DNA of 64,000 nucleotides from Marinobacterium jannaschii DSM 6295 (GCF_000620085.1 NZ_JHVJ01000017.1:75008-139007); one strand, 5' to 3'; positions 8,469-19,726 are shown, numbered from the stretch's first letter. Program-made: numbers and translations. The notes: a model not told the origin generated them from the letters alone.

Positions 8469-9368
8469 GGTTTCCGGCTGATAGATTGAGCGCATCACGG
8501 CGCTCAATTCATTCCGCCAGGGACGCTGGCGAATACCGAAGGTATTCAGCAGTTTACGACACACCAGCACCGAAGAGATCGGCCGTTGTGCTTCATAGGG
8601 GAAGTCTTCGGCCGCCACCGGCGTCAGGTTCTGACAACGCAGCGATTCATATTCCCCTGCCATCGCCATGATTTCGCGCGTAAAACCATAGAGAGAGGTG
8701 ATCTCTGCACCAGTGTAGTGATAAGTTCCCCACGCCTCGGCACCGGATTCCAGCTGCTTTAGTACTGCCATCAGCACCCGCGCGATGTCAGCCGCCGATG
8801 TAGGGCAGCCACGGCGATCATCGACCGCAAGCATGTTGTCCTGGCGACGACACTGGTCCAGGGTACGTAACACATAGTTATCGCCGGCCGGACTGAATAC
8901 CCAGCTGGTACGTATGATTATATGCCGCGGCAGGAACTGCCGTAACAGCTCTTCACCCTGCCACTTACTCTTACCGTAAACCCCCAGCGGAGCCGCCTCA
9001 TCATCTTCGGTATAGCCGCTGGCGTAGTGACCATCAAAGACGTAGTCGGTCGACAGGTGCAACATCGGCACAGCCAGCTCACCACAGGCCAGCGCAAGCA
9101 GCTCGACGCCGCGACTGTTAATGGCGTAGCTCTGCTCAGCTTCCTTTTCAGCACTGTCGACCCGATTATATTCAGCACAGTTCACCACGTAATGCGGCAT
9201 GTGCTTATCCAGACAGGCTCTGACAGCATCTTCATCGGTGATGTCCAGCTGCTCCTTACTGAGCGCAATCACCTCAAAGAAACTGTCTGCACTGGCAGCA
9301 TTAGCCAGCGTGGAGCCGACCTGTCCGGCGGCGCCGGTTATCAGAATCTTGACCGGGTCTGCATACAT
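8448..9368 (-). CDS. dTDP-4-dehydrorhamnose reductase-like (RmlD-type) protein
   Basis: Short-chain dehydrogenase of the RmlD substrate-binding family, 306 residues. The Rossmann start is ILITGAAGQVGS (about 8-19), followed by STDYVFDG and a YGKSKWQGE segment that supplies the Tyr and Lys of the catalytic YxxxK. No rmlA, rmlB or rmlC lies nearby, so a role in dTDP-rhamnose synthesis is not supported by context. A sugar-nucleotide or other reductase role is possible. It follows ssb by 15 bases on the same strand. Confidence 0.8.
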   Translation of the reverse strand: MYADPVKILITGAAGQVGSTLANAASADSFFEVIALSKEQLDITDEDAVRACLDKHMPHYVVNCAEYNRVDSAEKEAEQSYAINSRGVELLALACGELAVPMLHLSTDYVFDGHYASGYTEDDEAAPLGVYGKSKWQGEELLRQFLPRHIIIRTSWVFSPAGDNYVLRTLDQCRRQDNMLAVDDRRGCPTSAADIARVLMAVLKQLESGAEAWGTYHYTGAEITSLYGFTREIMAMAGEYESLRCQNLTPVAAEDFPYEAQRPISSVLVCRKLLNTFGIRQRPWRNELSAVMRSIYQPETSGSEPG

Positions 9369-9383
9369 CCCTGATACCCCGGC

Positions 9384-9965
9384 TTAGAACGGGATATCGT
9401 CGTCGAAATCATCGAAGCCCGGCGCCTGCTGAGGAGCAGACTGAGGCTGTGCCGGCGGCTGCTGCGCCTGTTGCGGCTGCTGCGGTGCGGACTGCTGATA
9501 ACCGCCCTGCTGCGGTGCTTGCTGTGGTGCCTGCTGCGGGCGCTGCTGGTAATTCTGTTGCGGCGCCTGCTGCTGGCCGTAACCCATCTGGTCACCCTGA
9601 TTGTAACCACCGTCGTTCATCGAACCACCGCGGCTATCCAGCATCTGCATCTCAGCGGCAACAATCTCGGTCGTATACTTATCCTGACCGCTCTGATCCT
9701 GCCACTTACGGGTACGCAATGAGCCTTCGACATAGACTTTGGAGCCCTTGCGCAGGTATTCACCGGCAATCTCGGCCAGACGGTTAAAGAACACCACCCG
9801 ATGCCACTCGGTACGCTCCTGCTGCTGGCCGGTGTTACGGTCTTTCCAGCTTTCACTGGTCGCGATGGTCACATTGGTAACCGCGCCACCTGATGGCATA
9901 TAACGCACTTCGGGGTCGCCGCCCAGATTACCGACAAGAATTACTTTATTTACACCACGAGCCAT
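9384..9965 (-). CDS. ssb: Single-stranded DNA-binding protein
   Basis: Binds single-stranded DNA in replication, repair and recombination. The 193-residue protein has an N-terminal OB fold ([21 protein letters not shown] to about residue 110), a long Gln/Pro-rich low-complexity linker, and the acidic C-terminal tip DDDIPF that recruits partner proteins. The ATG at 9965 has GGAGA upstream; a longer open frame to 10049 is not conserved in kind. It is divergent from uvrA, as in many gammaproteobacteria. I found no convincing LexA box in the 186 bases between them. Confidence 0.97.
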   Translation of the reverse strand: MARGVNKVILVGNLGGDPEVRYMPSGGAVTNVTIATSESWKDRNTGQQQERTEWHRVVFFNRLAEIAGEYLRKGSKVYVEGSLRTRKWQDQSGQDKYTTEIVAAEMQMLDSRGGSMNDGGYNQGDQMGYGQQQAPQQNYQQRPQQAPQQAPQQGGYQQSAPQQPQQAQQPPAQPQSAPQQAPGFDDFDDDIPF

Positions 9966-10151
9966 TAAAATCTCCGCCTTTAAATCGTTTGCTATGGTCG
10001 CGCCGGATACACTGGTCGCCACCCTGTTGCCTGAGGCAAAGAATACCACAGACCCCGCTTCGGGTTACATCCAATCTAACTGTTCCGAGGGCTGATAGCA
10101 GCCGCAGAACACTTTATAATTTTGCCTTTTCCCTTTTACTCCGGAGAGAGT

Positions 10152-12971
10152 ATGGACAAGATCGTCGTCAGAGGTGCCCGCACGCATAACCTGAAAAATG
10201 TCGACCTAGAGATCCCGCGGGATAAGCTGGTCGTCATTACCGGCCTCTCCGGATCGGGTAAATCGTCACTGGCATTTGACACCCTGTATGCCGAGGGTCA
10301 GCGCCGCTATGTTGAATCCCTCTCCACCTATGCCCGCCAGTTTCTCTCGGTGATGGAAAAACCCGACGTCGATCACATCGAAGGGCTGTCCCCGGCTATA
10401 TCGATCGAACAGAAGTCCACCTCCCACAACCCCCGTTCCACCGTAGGAACGATCACCGAGATCTACGACTACCTGCGCCTGTTGTTTGCCCGTGCCGGTG
10501 AGCCACGCTGTCCCGATCATGATCTTCCGCTGGCCGCGCAAACCATCAGCCAGATGGTCGACCAGGTACTGGCGCTGGACGAAGGCAGCAAGCTGATGCT
10601 GCTGGCTCCGGTCGTACAGGGACGCAAGGGCGAACACCTGCACACCCTGAGCGAGCTGAAGGCTCAGGGATTTGTGCGCGCGCGGATCAATGGGCTGGTA
10701 GTCGATCTCGACAGCGCCCCGGAACTGGATAAAAACAAGAAGCACAGTATCGAAGTGGTTATCGATCGCTTTAAGGTCCGTGCCGACCTGCAGACCCGGC
10801 TGGCAGAATCATTTGAAACCGCGTTGGAGCTGACCGACGGTATCGCCAAGGTCGCCTGGATGGAAGGCGAACGTGACGACCTGGTGTTCTCCGCCCGCTT
10901 TGCCTGTCCGGAGTGTGGTCACAGCATCCAGGAGCTGGAACCACGGCTGTTCTCCTTCAACAATCCGCACGGTGCCTGTCCGAGTTGTGACGGCCTGGGT
11001 GTGAAACAATACTTTGACCCTAAAAAAGTGGTGCAGGATGCCAGCCTGACCCTGTCAGAAGGCGCTATCCGCGGCTGGGACAGACGCAGCCTCTACTACT
11101 TCCAGCAACTCAAGGCCGTCGCGGCCCACTATGAATTTGATATCGACACGCCGTTCTCCTCGCTCAGCGAGAAACAGCAGAAAGCGATCCTCTACGGCAG
11201 CGGCAAAAGCCCGGTACCTTTTCGCTACCTCAATGATCGCGGCGATATCATCGAAAAACAGCACCCGTTCGAGGGCGTGATCAATAATCTGGAGCGCCGC
11301 TACCGGGAAACCGAGTCGGATGTGGTGCGGGAAGACCTGGCCAAGTACCTCAATATGCAGCCCTGCCCCGGCTGTAATGGCAGCCGCCTGCGTCGCGATG
11401 CCCGTCATGTCTATATTGACGACCGTACTCTGCCACAGATAGTCACCCTGCCGATCGGCACCTGTTTCGACTATTTCACCAATCTACAGCTGAGCGGCAA
11501 ACAGGGCGAGATCGCCGAGAAGATCCTGAAAGAGATCCGCGAACGGCTATCGTTCCTGGTCAACGTCGGCCTCGAATACCTCTCACTGGAGCGTAACGCC
11601 GAAACACTCTCCGGCGGTGAAGCACAGCGTATCCGCCTCGCCAGCCAGATCGGCGCCGGTCTTGTCGGCGTGATGTATATCCTCGACGAGCCGTCCATCG
11701 GCCTGCACCAGCGTGATAACGACCGCCTGCTGAAGACGCTGGAACACCTGCGCAACCTTGGCAATACCGTGATTGTGGTCGAGCATGACGAGGATGCCGT
11801 GCGATTGGCCGATTATGTGATCGATATCGGCCCCGGCGCCGGGGTTCACGGTGGCCAGGTTATCGCAGCGGGTACCCCCGAAGAGGTGATGAACAACCCG
11901 GACTCCATCACAGGCCAGTATCTTATCGGCAGCCGCAAAATCGAAATCCCGCCACAGCGCACCCCGGCGGGCGATAAGAGACTCAGGCTTAACGGGGCGA
12001 GCGGCAACAACCTGCGCGATGTCAGCCTGGAAATTCCGGTCGGTCTGTTTACCTGTATTACCGGTGTTTCCGGCTCCGGCAAGTCCACCCTGATCAACAG
12101 TACGCTATATCCGCTGGCAGCCACCGAACTGAATAAGGCAACTACCCTGGATGCCTCGCCCTACCGTTCTGTTGAAGGGCTGAAACATTTCGATAAAGTG
12201 ATCGACATTGATCAGAGCCCGATCGGCCGCACTCCGCGCTCCAATCCGGCGACCTATACCGGTATATTCACCCCCATCAGGGAACTGTTCGCCGGCACCC
12301 AGGAAGCCCGTTCACGTGGTTACAAGCCGGGTAGGTTCAGTTTTAACGTCAAGGGCGGCCGCTGTGAAGCCTGTCAGGGCGACGGCGTCATCAAGGTCGA
12401 GATGCACTTCCTGCCGGATGTGTATGTACCTTGTGATGTCTGTAAGGGCAAGCGCTACAACCGCGAGACGCTGGAGGTGAAGTACAAAGGCAAGAGTATC
12501 GATGAAGTACTGGAGCTAACCGTGGAAGACGCCCGTGAATTCTTCGACGCCATTCCGGCACTGGCCCGCAGGCTGCAGACCCTGATCGATGTCGGCCTGA
12601 GCTACATTCGCCTGGGCCAGGCGGCGACAACACTTTCCGGCGGTGAAGCCCAGCGCGTTAAACTGGCTAAGGAGCTTTCCAAGCGCGATACCGGTAAAAC
12701 CCTGTATATCCTCGATGAACCAACCACCGGGCTACATTTCTACGATATACAGCAGTTACTCACCGTACTGAACCGTCTGCGCGACCATGGCAATACCGTC
12801 GTGGTGATCGAGCACAACCTGGATGTCATTAAGACGGCTGACTGGATCATTGACCTCGGCCCTGAAGGCGGCATTAACGGCGGTATGATTATCGCCGAAG
12901 GCACGCCGGAACAGGTCGCTGAAGCTGAAGGCTCCCATACCGGACGCTTCCTCAAGCCGATGCTGAGGTAA
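10152..12971 (+). CDS. uvrA: Excinuclease ABC subunit A
   Basis: Damage-recognition ATPase of nucleotide excision repair. The 939-residue protein has two ABC modules: Walker [10 protein letters not shown] at 31-39 with signature [12 protein letters not shown], and a second GVSGSGKST near 640 with signature [12 protein letters not shown]. Two zinc modules are seen, CPECGH...CPSC and CEACQGDG...[10 protein letters not shown]. The ATG at 10152 follows GGAGAGAG. It stands alone, divergent from ssb, and ends at a strong terminator. Confidence 0.98.
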   Translation: MDKIVVRGARTHNLKNVDLEIPRDKLVVITGLSGSGKSSLAFDTLYAEGQRRYVESLSTYARQFLSVMEKPDVDHIEGLSPAISIEQKSTSHNPRSTVGTITEIYDYLRLLFARAGEPRCPDHDLPLAAQTISQMVDQVLALDEGSKLMLLAPVVQGRKGEHLHTLSELKAQGFVRARINGLVVDLDSAPELDKNKKHSIEVVIDRFKVRADLQTRLAESFETALELTDGIAKVAWMEGERDDLVFSARFACPECGHSIQELEPRLFSFNNPHGACPSCDGLGVKQYFDPKKVVQDASLTLSEGAIRGWDRRSLYYFQQLKAVAAHYEFDIDTPFSSLSEKQQKAILYGSGKSPVPFRYLNDRGDIIEKQHPFEGVINNLERRYRETESDVVREDLAKYLNMQPCPGCNGSRLRRDARHVYIDDRTLPQIVTLPIGTCFDYFTNLQLSGKQGEIAEKILKEIRERLSFLVNVGLEYLSLERNAETLSGGEAQRIRLASQIGAGLVGVMYILDEPSIGLHQRDNDRLLKTLEHLRNLGNTVIVVEHDEDAVRLADYVIDIGPGAGVHGGQVIAAGTPEEVMNNPDSITGQYLIGSRKIEIPPQRTPAGDKRLRLNGASGNNLRDVSLEIPVGLFTCITGVSGSGKSTLINSTLYPLAATELNKATTLDASPYRSVEGLKHFDKVIDIDQSPIGRTPRSNPATYTGIFTPIRELFAGTQEARSRGYKPGRFSFNVKGGRCEACQGDGVIKVEMHFLPDVYVPCDVCKGKRYNRETLEVKYKGKSIDEVLELTVEDAREFFDAIPALARRLQTLIDVGLSYIRLGQAATTLSGGEAQRVKLAKELSKRDTGKTLYILDEPTTGLHFYDIQQLLTVLNRLRDHGNTVVVIEHNLDVIKTADWIIDLGPEGGINGGMIIAEGTPEQVAEAEGSHTGRFLKPMLR

Positions 12972-13056
12972 CCTCAGGAGATCCCGTGCAGATCGTCCAC
13001 TAAAGCCGGCCGGCGCGACAAACAAAGCCTCCGCTCTGCTATAGCAGACACGAAAA

Positions 13057-13082
13057 AGCCGCAGCGAATTGCTGCGGTTTTT
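13057..13082 (+). terminator. Intrinsic terminator after uvrA
   Basis: A 7-bp stem (CCGCAGC/GCTGCGG) with a 5-base loop and five T residues, 86 bases after the uvrA stop codon. Confidence 0.85.
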
Positions 13083-13127
13083 ATTTGCCCCCGGCACTGA
13101 AGCTGAGGCAGAGCTAGCGTTCAGCCA

Positions 13128-13155
13128 CAAAAAAGCCCGGCACAAGGCCGGGCTT
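13128..13155 (-). terminator. Intrinsic terminator of the alpha operon
   Basis: On the minus strand an 8-bp stem (AGCCCGGC/GCCGGGCT) with a 5-base loop is followed by a T run. It lies 21 bases after the rplQ stop and closes the ribosomal protein cluster. Confidence 0.9.
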
Positions 13156-13175
13156 TCTAAGACTGATGCTATTGC

Positions 13176-13562
13176 TTAGTCTTCAGCTACTTCTTCAGCA
13201 GCAACTGGACGGTCAACCAGCTCAACGTAAGCCATAGGCGCATTATCGCCTGCGCGGAAACCACATTTCAGAATGCGGATGTAACCGCCTGGACGCTGCG
13301 CGTAGCGCGGGCCCAGTTCGTTGAACAGTTTACCAACAGCAACTTTGTTGCCAGTACGAGCAAAGGCCAGACGGCGGTTTGCTACGGAATCGTCTTTTGC
13401 CAGCGTGATCAGTGGCTCTGCATAGCTACGCAGTTCCTTCGCTTTCGGCAGAGTGGTTTTAATCACTTCATGCTCGAACAGAGAAACTGCCATGTTTTTA
13501 AACATGGCTTTGCGGTGCGCACTGGTACGGCTGAACTTACGACCAGATTTACGATGACGCAT
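13176..13562 (-). CDS. rplQ: Ribosomal protein bL17
   Basis: Large-subunit protein, 128 residues, beginning [20 protein letters not shown], the bL17 hallmark. It has a short acidic C-terminal tail (AAEEVAED). It is the last gene of the rpsM-rpsK-rpsD-rpoA-rplQ operon and is followed by a terminator. Confidence 0.98.
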   Translation of the reverse strand: MRHRKSGRKFSRTSAHRKAMFKNMAVSLFEHEVIKTTLPKAKELRSYAEPLITLAKDDSVANRRLAFARTGNKVAVGKLFNELGPRYAQRPGGYIRILKCGFRAGDNAPMAYVELVDRPVAAEEVAED

Positions 13563-13602
13563 TGTTAAATCCCTACCAAACTAGTCAGATAGAATCGCCG
13601 AC

Positions 13603-14607
13603 TTACGAAGCGACTTTATCGTCGTTCTTGAGGCTAGCAGGCGGCCAGTTTTCCAGGCGCATGCCCAGAGAGAGGCCTTTAGATGCCAGCACGTCTTTAA
13701 TTTCAGTCAGCGACTTCTTGCCCAAGTTCGGAGTCTTAAGCAGTTCTACTTCTGTACGCTGAATCAGATCGCCAATGTAGTAGATCTGTTCTGCCTTCAG
13801 ACAGTTGGCGGAACGTACAGTCAGCTCGAGATCGTCAACCGGACGCAGGAGGATCGGATCGATTTCCGGCTCTTCCGGTTCATCTTTAGCCTGATCTGCA
13901 CCATCTTCGAGATCAACGAAGACAGCCAGCTGCTGCTGCAGAATAGTAGCAGCACGACGAATGCACTCTTCTGGATCGATAGTGCCGTTAGACTCAATAT
14001 CGATTACCAGTTTGTCCAGGTCGGTACGCTGCTCGACACGTGCGCTCTCTACTACGTAGGAAACGCAACGCACCGGGCTGAACGTAGCGTCCAGCTGCAA
14101 CCGACCGATGGCACGAGTTTCATCCTCATCGGATACACGAGCATCAGCAGGTACGTAACCACGGCCACGGCCGATACGCAGCTGCATATTGATGCTAGAG
14201 CCTTCGTTCAGGTGCGCAATGACGTGATCTGGGTTTGCGATTTCAACGTCCTGGTTCAGCTGGATATCACCAGCAGTCACAGGACCCGGCTCGCTTTTAC
14301 TCAGAGTCAGCGTTGCTTCATCACCGTTGTGCAGTGAGATAGCCACGCCTTTCAGGTTCAGCAGGATCTCAATGACATCCTCCTGCACCCCATCAATTGT
14401 GCTGTACTCGTGAAGTACGCCATCGATCTCAACTTCCGTTACGGCACAACCCGGCATGGAAGAGAGAAGGATGCGGCGCAGTGCATTGCCCAGCGTGTGG
14501 CCAAAACCCCGCTCCAGCGGCTCCAGAGTCACTTTTGCACGAGTTTTGCTAATTTCCTGCACGTCAATGTGACGTGGACTTAGAAACTCGTTTACCGAAC
14601 GCTGCAT
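13603..14607 (-). CDS. rpoA: RNA polymerase alpha subunit
   Basis: Scaffold for polymerase assembly (N-terminal domain) and target of activators and UP elements (C-terminal domain). The 334-residue product has [23 protein letters not shown] near residues 30-52 for dimerisation, an acidic linker ([17 protein letters not shown]) and the C-terminal domain with [14 protein letters not shown] chose the ATG at 14607 ([16 protein letters not shown]); a start six codons upstream is open but not family-like. Confidence 0.98.
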   Translation of the reverse strand: MQRSVNEFLSPRHIDVQEISKTRAKVTLEPLERGFGHTLGNALRRILLSSMPGCAVTEVEIDGVLHEYSTIDGVQEDVIEILLNLKGVAISLHNGDEATLTLSKSEPGPVTAGDIQLNQDVEIANPDHVIAHLNEGSSINMQLRIGRGRGYVPADARVSDEDETRAIGRLQLDATFSPVRCVSYVVESARVEQRTDLDKLVIDIESNGTIDPEECIRRAATILQQQLAVFVDLEDGADQAKDEPEEPEIDPILLRPVDDLELTVRSANCLKAEQIYYIGDLIQRTEVELLKTPNLGKKSLTEIKDVLASKGLSLGMRLENWPPASLKNDDKVAS

Positions 14608-14633
14608 AGTTCCACCACTTAACATTTCAAGAA

Positions 14634-15254
14634 TTACTTGGAGTACAACTCGACAATCAGCTGCTCATTGATGTCGGCAGACAGATCGCTACGCTCAGGA
14701 GATGCTTTGAAAGTACCTTCCATTTTGCCTGCGTCTACTTCTACCCACTCAATAGGAGCGCGCTGAGAGGCCAGTTCCAGAGCGTTTTTGATACGCAGCT
14801 GGTTCTTAGCTTTCTCGCGTACTGCAACCACGTCGCCTGCTTTCACCTGGTAGGAAGCGATGTTCACTACCACACCGTTAACGGTGATCTGACGGTGAGA
14901 TACGACCTGGCGCGCTTCAGCGCGGGTAGCGCCAAAGCCCATGCGGTATACAACGTTGTCCAGACGCCCTTCCAGCAGCTGAAGCAGGTTTTCACCTGTA
15001 GCGCCAGTGCGACGTGCGGCTTCTTTGTAGTAGTTGCGGAACTGACGTTCCAGTACGCCGTACATACGACGAACTTTTTGTTTCTCGCGCAGCTGCAGGC
15101 CGTAGTCGGATAGTCGACCACGACGTGCGCCGTGCATACCTGGGACAACTTCAGCTTTACACTTGCTGTCCAGTGCGCGTACGCCGCTTTTCAGGAACAG
15201 GTCTGTTCCTTCGCGACGAGACAGCTTGCACTTAGGTCCAAGATAACGAGCCAT
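14634..15254 (-). CDS. rpsD: Ribosomal protein uS4
   Basis: Primary 16S rRNA-binding protein, 206 residues, with [21 protein letters not shown] at the start and the S4 RNA-binding domain ([20 protein letters not shown]) in the middle. In E. coli S4 represses the alpha operon by binding an mRNA pseudoknot ahead of rpsM. A structured leader with a hairpin and a repeat is present here at 16060-16111. Confidence 0.98.
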   Translation of the reverse strand: MARYLGPKCKLSRREGTDLFLKSGVRALDSKCKAEVVPGMHGARRGRLSDYGLQLREKQKVRRMYGVLERQFRNYYKEAARRTGATGENLLQLLEGRLDNVVYRMGFGATRAEARQVVSHRQITVNGVVVNIASYQVKAGDVVAVREKAKNQLRIKNALELASQRAPIEWVEVDAGKMEGTFKASPERSDLSADINEQLIVELYSK

Positions 15255-15269
15255 ATTACTGTCTCCGGA

Positions 15270-15659
15270 TTAAACGCGACGTTTCTTAGGCGGACGGCAT
15301 CCATTATGTGGGATAGGCGTCACGTCTGTGATATTTGCGATCTTGTAGCCGCAGCCGTTCAGTGCACGAACTGCAGACTCACGACCAGGTCCAGGACCTT
15401 TTACAAATACGTCGAGGTTTTTAAGGCCATACTCTAGTGCAGCCTGTCCAGCGCGCTCGGCAGCAACCTGAGCAGCGAACGGGGTGCTCTTACGGGAACC
15501 ACGGAAGCCGGAGCCGCCTGAAGTTGCCCAGGAAAGAGTATTGCCCTGGCGATCAGTAATAGTGATGATCGTGTTGTTAAAAGAGGCGTGGATGTGCGCG
15601 AAGCCGTCCGCTACCTGCTTTTTAACCTTTTTACGTGTGCGATTGCCTGGCTTTGCCAT
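15270..15659 (-). CDS. rpsK: Ribosomal protein uS11
   Basis: Small-subunit platform protein, 129 residues, with [21 protein letters not shown] near the start and the C-terminal [11 protein letters not shown] typical of the family. It lies between rpsM and rpsD. Confidence 0.98.
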   Translation of the reverse strand: MAKPGNRTRKKVKKQVADGFAHIHASFNNTIITITDRQGNTLSWATSGGSGFRGSRKSTPFAAQVAAERAGQAALEYGLKNLDVFVKGPGPGRESAVRALNGCGYKIANITDVTPIPHNGCRPPKKRRV

Positions 15660-15684
15660 TGTGGGAATTCCTATCGCTTAACAC

Positions 15685-16041
15685 TTACTTACGGATCGGC
15701 TTACGCGGGCCTTTACGTGTGCGAGCATTTGTTTTGCTGCGCTGGCCGCGTACCGGCAGGTTGCGACGGTGGCGCAGGCCACGGAAGCAACCAAGGTCCA
15801 TAAGACGCTTGATGTTCATAGAGACTTCACGACGCAGATCGCCTTCAACGGTCAGCTTGGATATTTCTCCACGAACATTATCCAGCTGCTCATCGTTCAG
15901 ATCAGCAATCTTCGTGCTCGGCGCGATGCCGCATGCCTCACAGATACCCTGGGCGGTAGTACGACCGATCCCGTAAATGTAAGTCAGAGAAATTACCGCA
16001 TGCTTATTGTCAGGAATGTTGACGCCAGCTATACGGGCCAT
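15685..16041 (-). CDS. rpsM: Ribosomal protein uS13
   Basis: Small-subunit head protein contacting the large subunit and P-site tRNA, 118 residues. It begins [13 protein letters not shown] and has [14 protein letters not shown] and a basic C-terminal tail that reaches the decoding region. It is the first gene of the alpha operon, behind the leader at 16042-16136. Confidence 0.98.
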   Translation of the reverse strand: MARIAGVNIPDNKHAVISLTYIYGIGRTTAQGICEACGIAPSTKIADLNDEQLDNVRGEISKLTVEGDLRREVSMNIKRLMDLGCFRGLRHRRNLPVRGQRSKTNARTRKGPRKPIRK

Positions 16042-16059
16042 TCTATTTACTCCGTTTGG

Positions 16060-16111
16060 GGTCCGCGGTGAAGGCCTGTGGCTCTTGCCTGTGGCTCTTG
16101 CAGTGCGGACC
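16060..16111 (-). promoter_or_regulatory. rpsM leader hairpin with 13-bp tandem duplication
   Basis: A perfect 7-bp stem (GGTCCGC/GCGGACC) closes a 38-base interval before rpsM. The interval holds two adjacent identical 13-mers (16074-16086 and 16087-16099). By position this is where the S4 autoregulatory target lies in E. coli, so an S4 target is plausible, but I could not match the E. coli pseudoknot. Confidence 0.5.
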
Positions 16112-16127
16112 GTAAATTCGTTACGTT

Positions 16128-16188
16128 CGTGGAAGGCGCGAAATAATACACCCTGATCAAAATTAAATCAAGGCCAACGCCTTCCACG
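16128..16188. repeat. 11-bp perfect inverted repeat flanking the alpha-operon promoter
   Basis: CGTGGAAGGCG (16128-16138) and its exact reverse complement (16178-16188) are separated by 39 bases. The interval contains the predicted -35 and -10 boxes of the alpha operon, and the downstream arm covers the expected transcription start. Confidence 0.9.
16143..16171 (-). promoter_or_regulatory. Predicted sigma70 promoter of the alpha operon
   Basis: On the minus strand TTGATT (16171-16166) and TATTAT (16148-16143) are separated by 17 bases. The expected start is near 16136, about 95 bases before rpsM. This would let rpsM-rpsK-rpsD-rpoA-rplQ be transcribed apart from the spc operon. Confidence 0.65.
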
Positions 16189-16206
16189 CCCACGTCAGGT
16201 TGAAAA

Positions 16207-16323
16207 TTAACCCTGACGCTGTTTGTGACGCGGCTCTACTTTACAGATCACACGTACAGAACCGTTACGACGAACGATTTTGCAGTTACGGCAGATCTTC
16301 TTAACAGATGCACGTACTTTCAT
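16207..16323 (-). CDS. rpmJ: Ribosomal protein bL36, zinc-binding form
   Basis: A 38-residue protein ([17 protein letters not shown] at the start, HKQRQG at the end). The Cys-X2-Cys, later Cys and His mark the zinc-ribbon (C+) paralogue, which is commonly exchanged for a zinc-free copy under zinc limitation. It lies 19 bases after secY, as in the usual spc operon order. Confidence 0.96.
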   Translation of the reverse strand: MKVRASVKKICRNCKIVRRNGSVRVICKVEPRHKQRQG

Positions 16324-16342
16324 GATCTACTCCAGTTGGTGC

Positions 16343-17671
16343 TCAGCGCATCAGACCTGCGCCGCCACCTTTGAGATTAGATTTCTTCATCAGCGATTCG
16401 TACTGGTGAGACATCAGGTGTGACTGTACCTGCGCCATGAAATCCATCACGACAACAACTACGATCAACAGCGACGTACCACCGAAGTAGAACGGCACAT
16501 TCCATGCAACCACCAGGAACTGCGGCATAAGCGACACAGCGGCAATGTACATGGCGCCGAACAGGGTCAGACGGCTAAGCACGGTGTCTATATAACGTGC
16601 TGACTGCTCGCCCGGACGAATCCCTGGGATAAAGGCACCTGATTTCTTCAGGTTATCTGCTACATCACGCGGATTGAATACAAGAGCCGTGTAGAAATAG
16701 CAGAAGAACACTATGCAGATCGCAAACAACAGGATGTACAGAGGCTGTCCCGGCCCTAAGGCCAGCGCCACATCCTGCAACCATTCCATTCCCTCTGTCT
16801 GACCAAACCACTGGCCGATAGAGGCAGGGAACAGCAGAATGCTGGAAGCGAATATCGGCGGAATAACACCGGCCATATTCACTTTAAGCGGTAAATGGCT
16901 GGACTGAGCCGCGAATACGCGACGTCCCTGCTGTCGCTTAGCGTAGTTAATGGTGATACGGCGTTGACCGCGCTCCATAAACACTACGAAAGCTACTGTA
17001 GCCACAGCTACCACAGCGATCAGCAACAGCGCCAGGATGTTCAGATCACCCTGACGAGCTGCCTCAAAGGACTGACCGATTGCACTTGGCAATCCGGCCA
17101 CTATACCGGCGAAGATCAGAATGGAGATACCGTTGCCGATACCACGCTCTGTAACCTGCTCACCCAGCCACATCAGGAAGACGGCACCTGCGACCAGAGT
17201 CACGACAGCAACAAAATAGAAGCTGACGTCGGCAGTAAATGCCACGCCCTGATTCGCCAGACCGACGGCCATACCAAACGACTGAACAGTCGCCAGGATT
17301 ACCGTTCCATAGCGGGTGTACTGATTAATTTTACGTCGACCAGCCTCGCCTTCTTTCTTCAACTGCTCCAATGTCGGACTCACCACCGTCATCAGCTGCA
17401 TGATAATCGATGCAGAGATATACGGCATGATGCCCAGTGCGAGGATACTCATTCGCTCCAGCGCACCACCGGAAAACATGTTAAAGAGACTGAGGATAGT
17501 CCCCTGGTTCTGATCAAACAACGCGGCAAGACGATCTGGATTGATACCAGGCACCGGGATATGCGCCCCGATACGGTACACTACAATCGCCAGCAGCACG
17601 AACAACAGACGAGATTTTAACTCACCCAGTCCGCTCTGCATTCCTGCCGGTATAGGTCCTTGTTTAGCCAT
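16343..17671 (-). CDS. secY: Preprotein translocase subunit SecY
   Basis: Central channel of the SecYEG translocon in the inner membrane. The 442-residue protein has about ten hydrophobic helices; the plug region [20 protein letters not shown] and the conserved [17 protein letters not shown] and [22 protein letters not shown] segments are visible. Its ATG abuts the rplO stop codon directly. The partner secE is not in this window. Confidence 0.98.
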   Translation of the reverse strand: MAKQGPIPAGMQSGLGELKSRLLFVLLAIVVYRIGAHIPVPGINPDRLAALFDQNQGTILSLFNMFSGGALERMSILALGIMPYISASIIMQLMTVVSPTLEQLKKEGEAGRRKINQYTRYGTVILATVQSFGMAVGLANQGVAFTADVSFYFVAVVTLVAGAVFLMWLGEQVTERGIGNGISILIFAGIVAGLPSAIGQSFEAARQGDLNILALLLIAVVAVATVAFVVFMERGQRRITINYAKRQQGRRVFAAQSSHLPLKVNMAGVIPPIFASSILLFPASIGQWFGQTEGMEWLQDVALALGPGQPLYILLFAICIVFFCYFYTALVFNPRDVADNLKKSGAFIPGIRPGEQSARYIDTVLSRLTLFGAMYIAAVSLMPQFLVVAWNVPFYFGGTSLLIVVVVVMDFMAQVQSHLMSHQYESLMKKSNLKGGGAGLMR

Positions 17672-18106
17672 TTACGCCTCGACTTTACCGCCAGCAGCTT
17701 CGATCGCAGCCTGTGCACCTTTGGTCACTTTCAGACCTTTAATGGTGACAGCTTTGGTGATTTCGCCTGACAGGATCACCTTAGCAACTTTGATTTCGTT
17801 GCGGATGATGTCTGCCGCTTTCAGCGCAGCGAGATCAACTACTTCAACGCCTGCAGCTGCCAGTTCGTTCAAACGAATCTCAGCAACGTAGCGGGCTTTA
17901 CGAGAGTTGAAACCAAATTTTGGCAGACGACGCTGCAAAGGCATCTGACCGCCTTCAAAACCTGGCTTCACAGAACCGCCGGAGCGGGATTTCTGACCCT
18001 TGTGGCCACGACCACAAGTTTTACCCAGACCGGAACCGATACCGCGACCTACGCGTTTCGGAGCGTGCTTAGCACCTTCCGCTGGACTCAGAGTGTTCAG
18101 ACGCAT
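17672..18106 (-). CDS. rplO: Ribosomal protein uL15
   Basis: Late-assembly large-subunit protein, 144 residues. The basic Gly-rich N terminus ([20 protein letters not shown]) and [10 protein letters not shown] are typical. It is in the spc operon between rpmD and secY. Confidence 0.98.
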   Translation of the reverse strand: MRLNTLSPAEGAKHAPKRVGRGIGSGLGKTCGRGHKGQKSRSGGSVKPGFEGGQMPLQRRLPKFGFNSRKARYVAEIRLNELAAAGVEVVDLAALKAADIIRNEIKVAKVILSGEITKAVTIKGLKVTKGAQAAIEAAGGKVEA

Positions 18107-18120
18107 GTGACGAACTCCTC

Positions 18121-18303
18121 TTACTCGCCTTCTACACGGACCATGTAGCTGACTTTGTTGATCATGCCACGGACAGACGGAGTGTCTTCCAGCTCTACAG
18201 TGTGTCCGATACGACGCAGGCCGAGACCCTTAACGCAAAGCTTGTGCTTTGGCAGAGTACCGATCGGGCTACGTACCAGAGTTACCTTAACAGTGTTAGC
18301 CAT
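18121..18303 (-). CDS. rpmD: Ribosomal protein uL30
   Basis: A 60-residue large-subunit protein with [20 protein letters not shown] and a ferredoxin-like fold length. It is placed between rpsE and rplO as usual. Confidence 0.97.
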   Translation of the reverse strand: MANTVKVTLVRSPIGTLPKHKLCVKGLGLRRIGHTVELEDTPSVRGMINKVSYMVRVEGE

Positions 18304-18309
18304 TACCGA

Positions 18310-18810
18310 TTACCCCAGGATATCTTCTACGGACTTACCACGCTTGGCAGCAACATCGTCAGGCGAGTTCATTGCAGCCAGGCCTTTGATAGTCGCACGT
18401 ACTACGTTTACCGGATTGGTAGAGCCGTAGCATTTAGCCAGTACGTTGTGTACGCCCGCGATTTCCAGAACTGCACGCATCGCACCACCGGCGATTACAC
18501 CAGTACCCTGAGAGGCTGGCTGCATGTAGACCTTGGAAGCACCGTGACGTGCTTTTACCGGATACTGCAGAGTGTCGCCATTCAGTTCTACCTGAATCAT
18601 GTTACGACGCGCCTGCTCCATCGCTTTCTGGATAGCAACCGGCACTTCGCGCGCTTTACCGCGACCGAAGCCAACACGGCCGTTACCATCGCCAACAACA
18701 GTCAGAGCGGTGAAGCCGAAGATACGACCACCCTTAACTACTTTAGCTACACGGTTAACCTGAACCAGTTTTTCCTGGAGATCACCGTCTTTCTGTTCGT
18801 GATTTGCCAT
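18310..18810 (-). CDS. rpsE: Ribosomal protein uS5
   Basis: Small-subunit protein important for translational accuracy, 166 residues. The dsRBD-like segment [20 protein letters not shown] and [20 protein letters not shown] are visible. It starts 11 bases after rplR. Confidence 0.98.
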   Translation of the reverse strand: MANHEQKDGDLQEKLVQVNRVAKVVKGGRIFGFTALTVVGDGNGRVGFGRGKAREVPVAIQKAMEQARRNMIQVELNGDTLQYPVKARHGASKVYMQPASQGTGVIAGGAMRAVLEIAGVHNVLAKCYGSTNPVNVVRATIKGLAAMNSPDDVAAKRGKSVEDILG

Positions 18811-18821
18811 CTTCGACCCCT

Positions 18822-19172
18822 TTAGAATTCCAGACCGCCTTCACGGGCCGCATCAGCCAACGCTTTGACACGACCGTGGTATTTGAAACCGGAACGGTCG
18901 AAGGCAACCTTGCTTACACCAGCTTCTTTAGCACGCGCAGCGATCAGGGAACCGATCTTCTCCGCAGCAGAAACGTTGCTGGTAGCTTCTGCACGCAGGT
19001 CTTTTTCTACAGTTGACGCAGCTGCCAGAACAGTGCTGCCGTCAGCAGAAATAACCTGAGCGTACATGTGACGCGGTGTGCGGTTAACACACAGGCGTGC
19101 CATACCCAGCTCGCGCATTTTCAGGCGAGAGCGGCGGGCACGACGGATACGAGACTGTTTCTTATCGTTCAT
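18822..19172 (-). CDS. rplR: Ribosomal protein uL18
   Basis: 5S rRNA-binding protein, 116 residues, with a basic Arg-rich N terminus ([15 protein letters not shown]) and C-terminal [20 protein letters not shown]. It works with uL5 in the 5S particle. Confidence 0.98.
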   Translation of the reverse strand: MNDKKQSRIRRARRSRLKMRELGMARLCVNRTPRHMYAQVISADGSTVLAAASTVEKDLRAEATSNVSAAEKIGSLIAARAKEAGVSKVAFDRSGFKYHGRVKALADAAREGGLEF

Positions 19173-19181
19173 GACCCTGCC

Positions 19182-19715
19182 TTACTTTTTCTTCGCTTCT
19201 TTACGGCGAACATATTCATCAGCGTAACGAACACCTTTACCTTTGTAAGGCTCTGGTGGACGGTAGCCACGGATTTCAGCCGATACCTGACCAACAGTCT
19301 GCTTATCAGCGCCGCTGATAATGACAGTCGTGTTGTTAGGAACTTCAGCCTTGATACCTTCAGGCAGTTCGTAATCGATAGGATGAGAGAAACCGAGAAC
19401 CAGGTTCAGTGTGTTGCCTTTTACCGCAGCACGGTAACCAACACCCTGCAGGTTCAGAGTCTTCTTGAAACCTTCGCCTACGCCTACAACCAGGTTATTC
19501 ACCAGGGAGCGCATAGTACCAGACAGCGCGTTAGCCTGCTTGGAACCATCTTTAGGTGCGAAAGTCGCAACATTCTCTTCCAGCTTCACCTCAACAGACG
19601 CGTGAACGTCCATAGACAGCTCGCCGTTCTTGCCTTTAGCGGTAACTTTCTGACCGTCGACTTTCAGCTCAACGCCTGCAGGTACAACTATAGGGCTTTT
19701 CGCAATACGAGACAT
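19182..19715 (-). CDS. rplF: Ribosomal protein uL6
   Basis: Large-subunit protein near the factor-binding site, 177 residues, two homologous domains. [16 protein letters not shown] begins it, and the C-terminal signature [16 protein letters not shown] is clear. Confidence 0.98.
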   Translation of the reverse strand: MSRIAKSPIVVPAGVELKVDGQKVTAKGKNGELSMDVHASVEVKLEENVATFAPKDGSKQANALSGTMRSLVNNLVVGVGEGFKKTLNLQGVGYRAAVKGNTLNLVLGFSHPIDYELPEGIKAEVPNNTTVIISGADKQTVGQVSAEIRGYRPPEPYKGKGVRYADEYVRRKEAKKK

Positions 19716-19726
19716 TGGATAACCTC

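Noticed and set aside
9384..9600. CAG/CTG-rich tract at the ssb 3' end as a repeat element
   Set aside because: It encodes the Gln/Pro-rich SSB linker, which is typically low complexity.
9966..10151. LexA box between ssb and uvrA
   Set aside because: CTGT occurs at about 10080-10083, but no ACAG at the right distance completes the palindrome.
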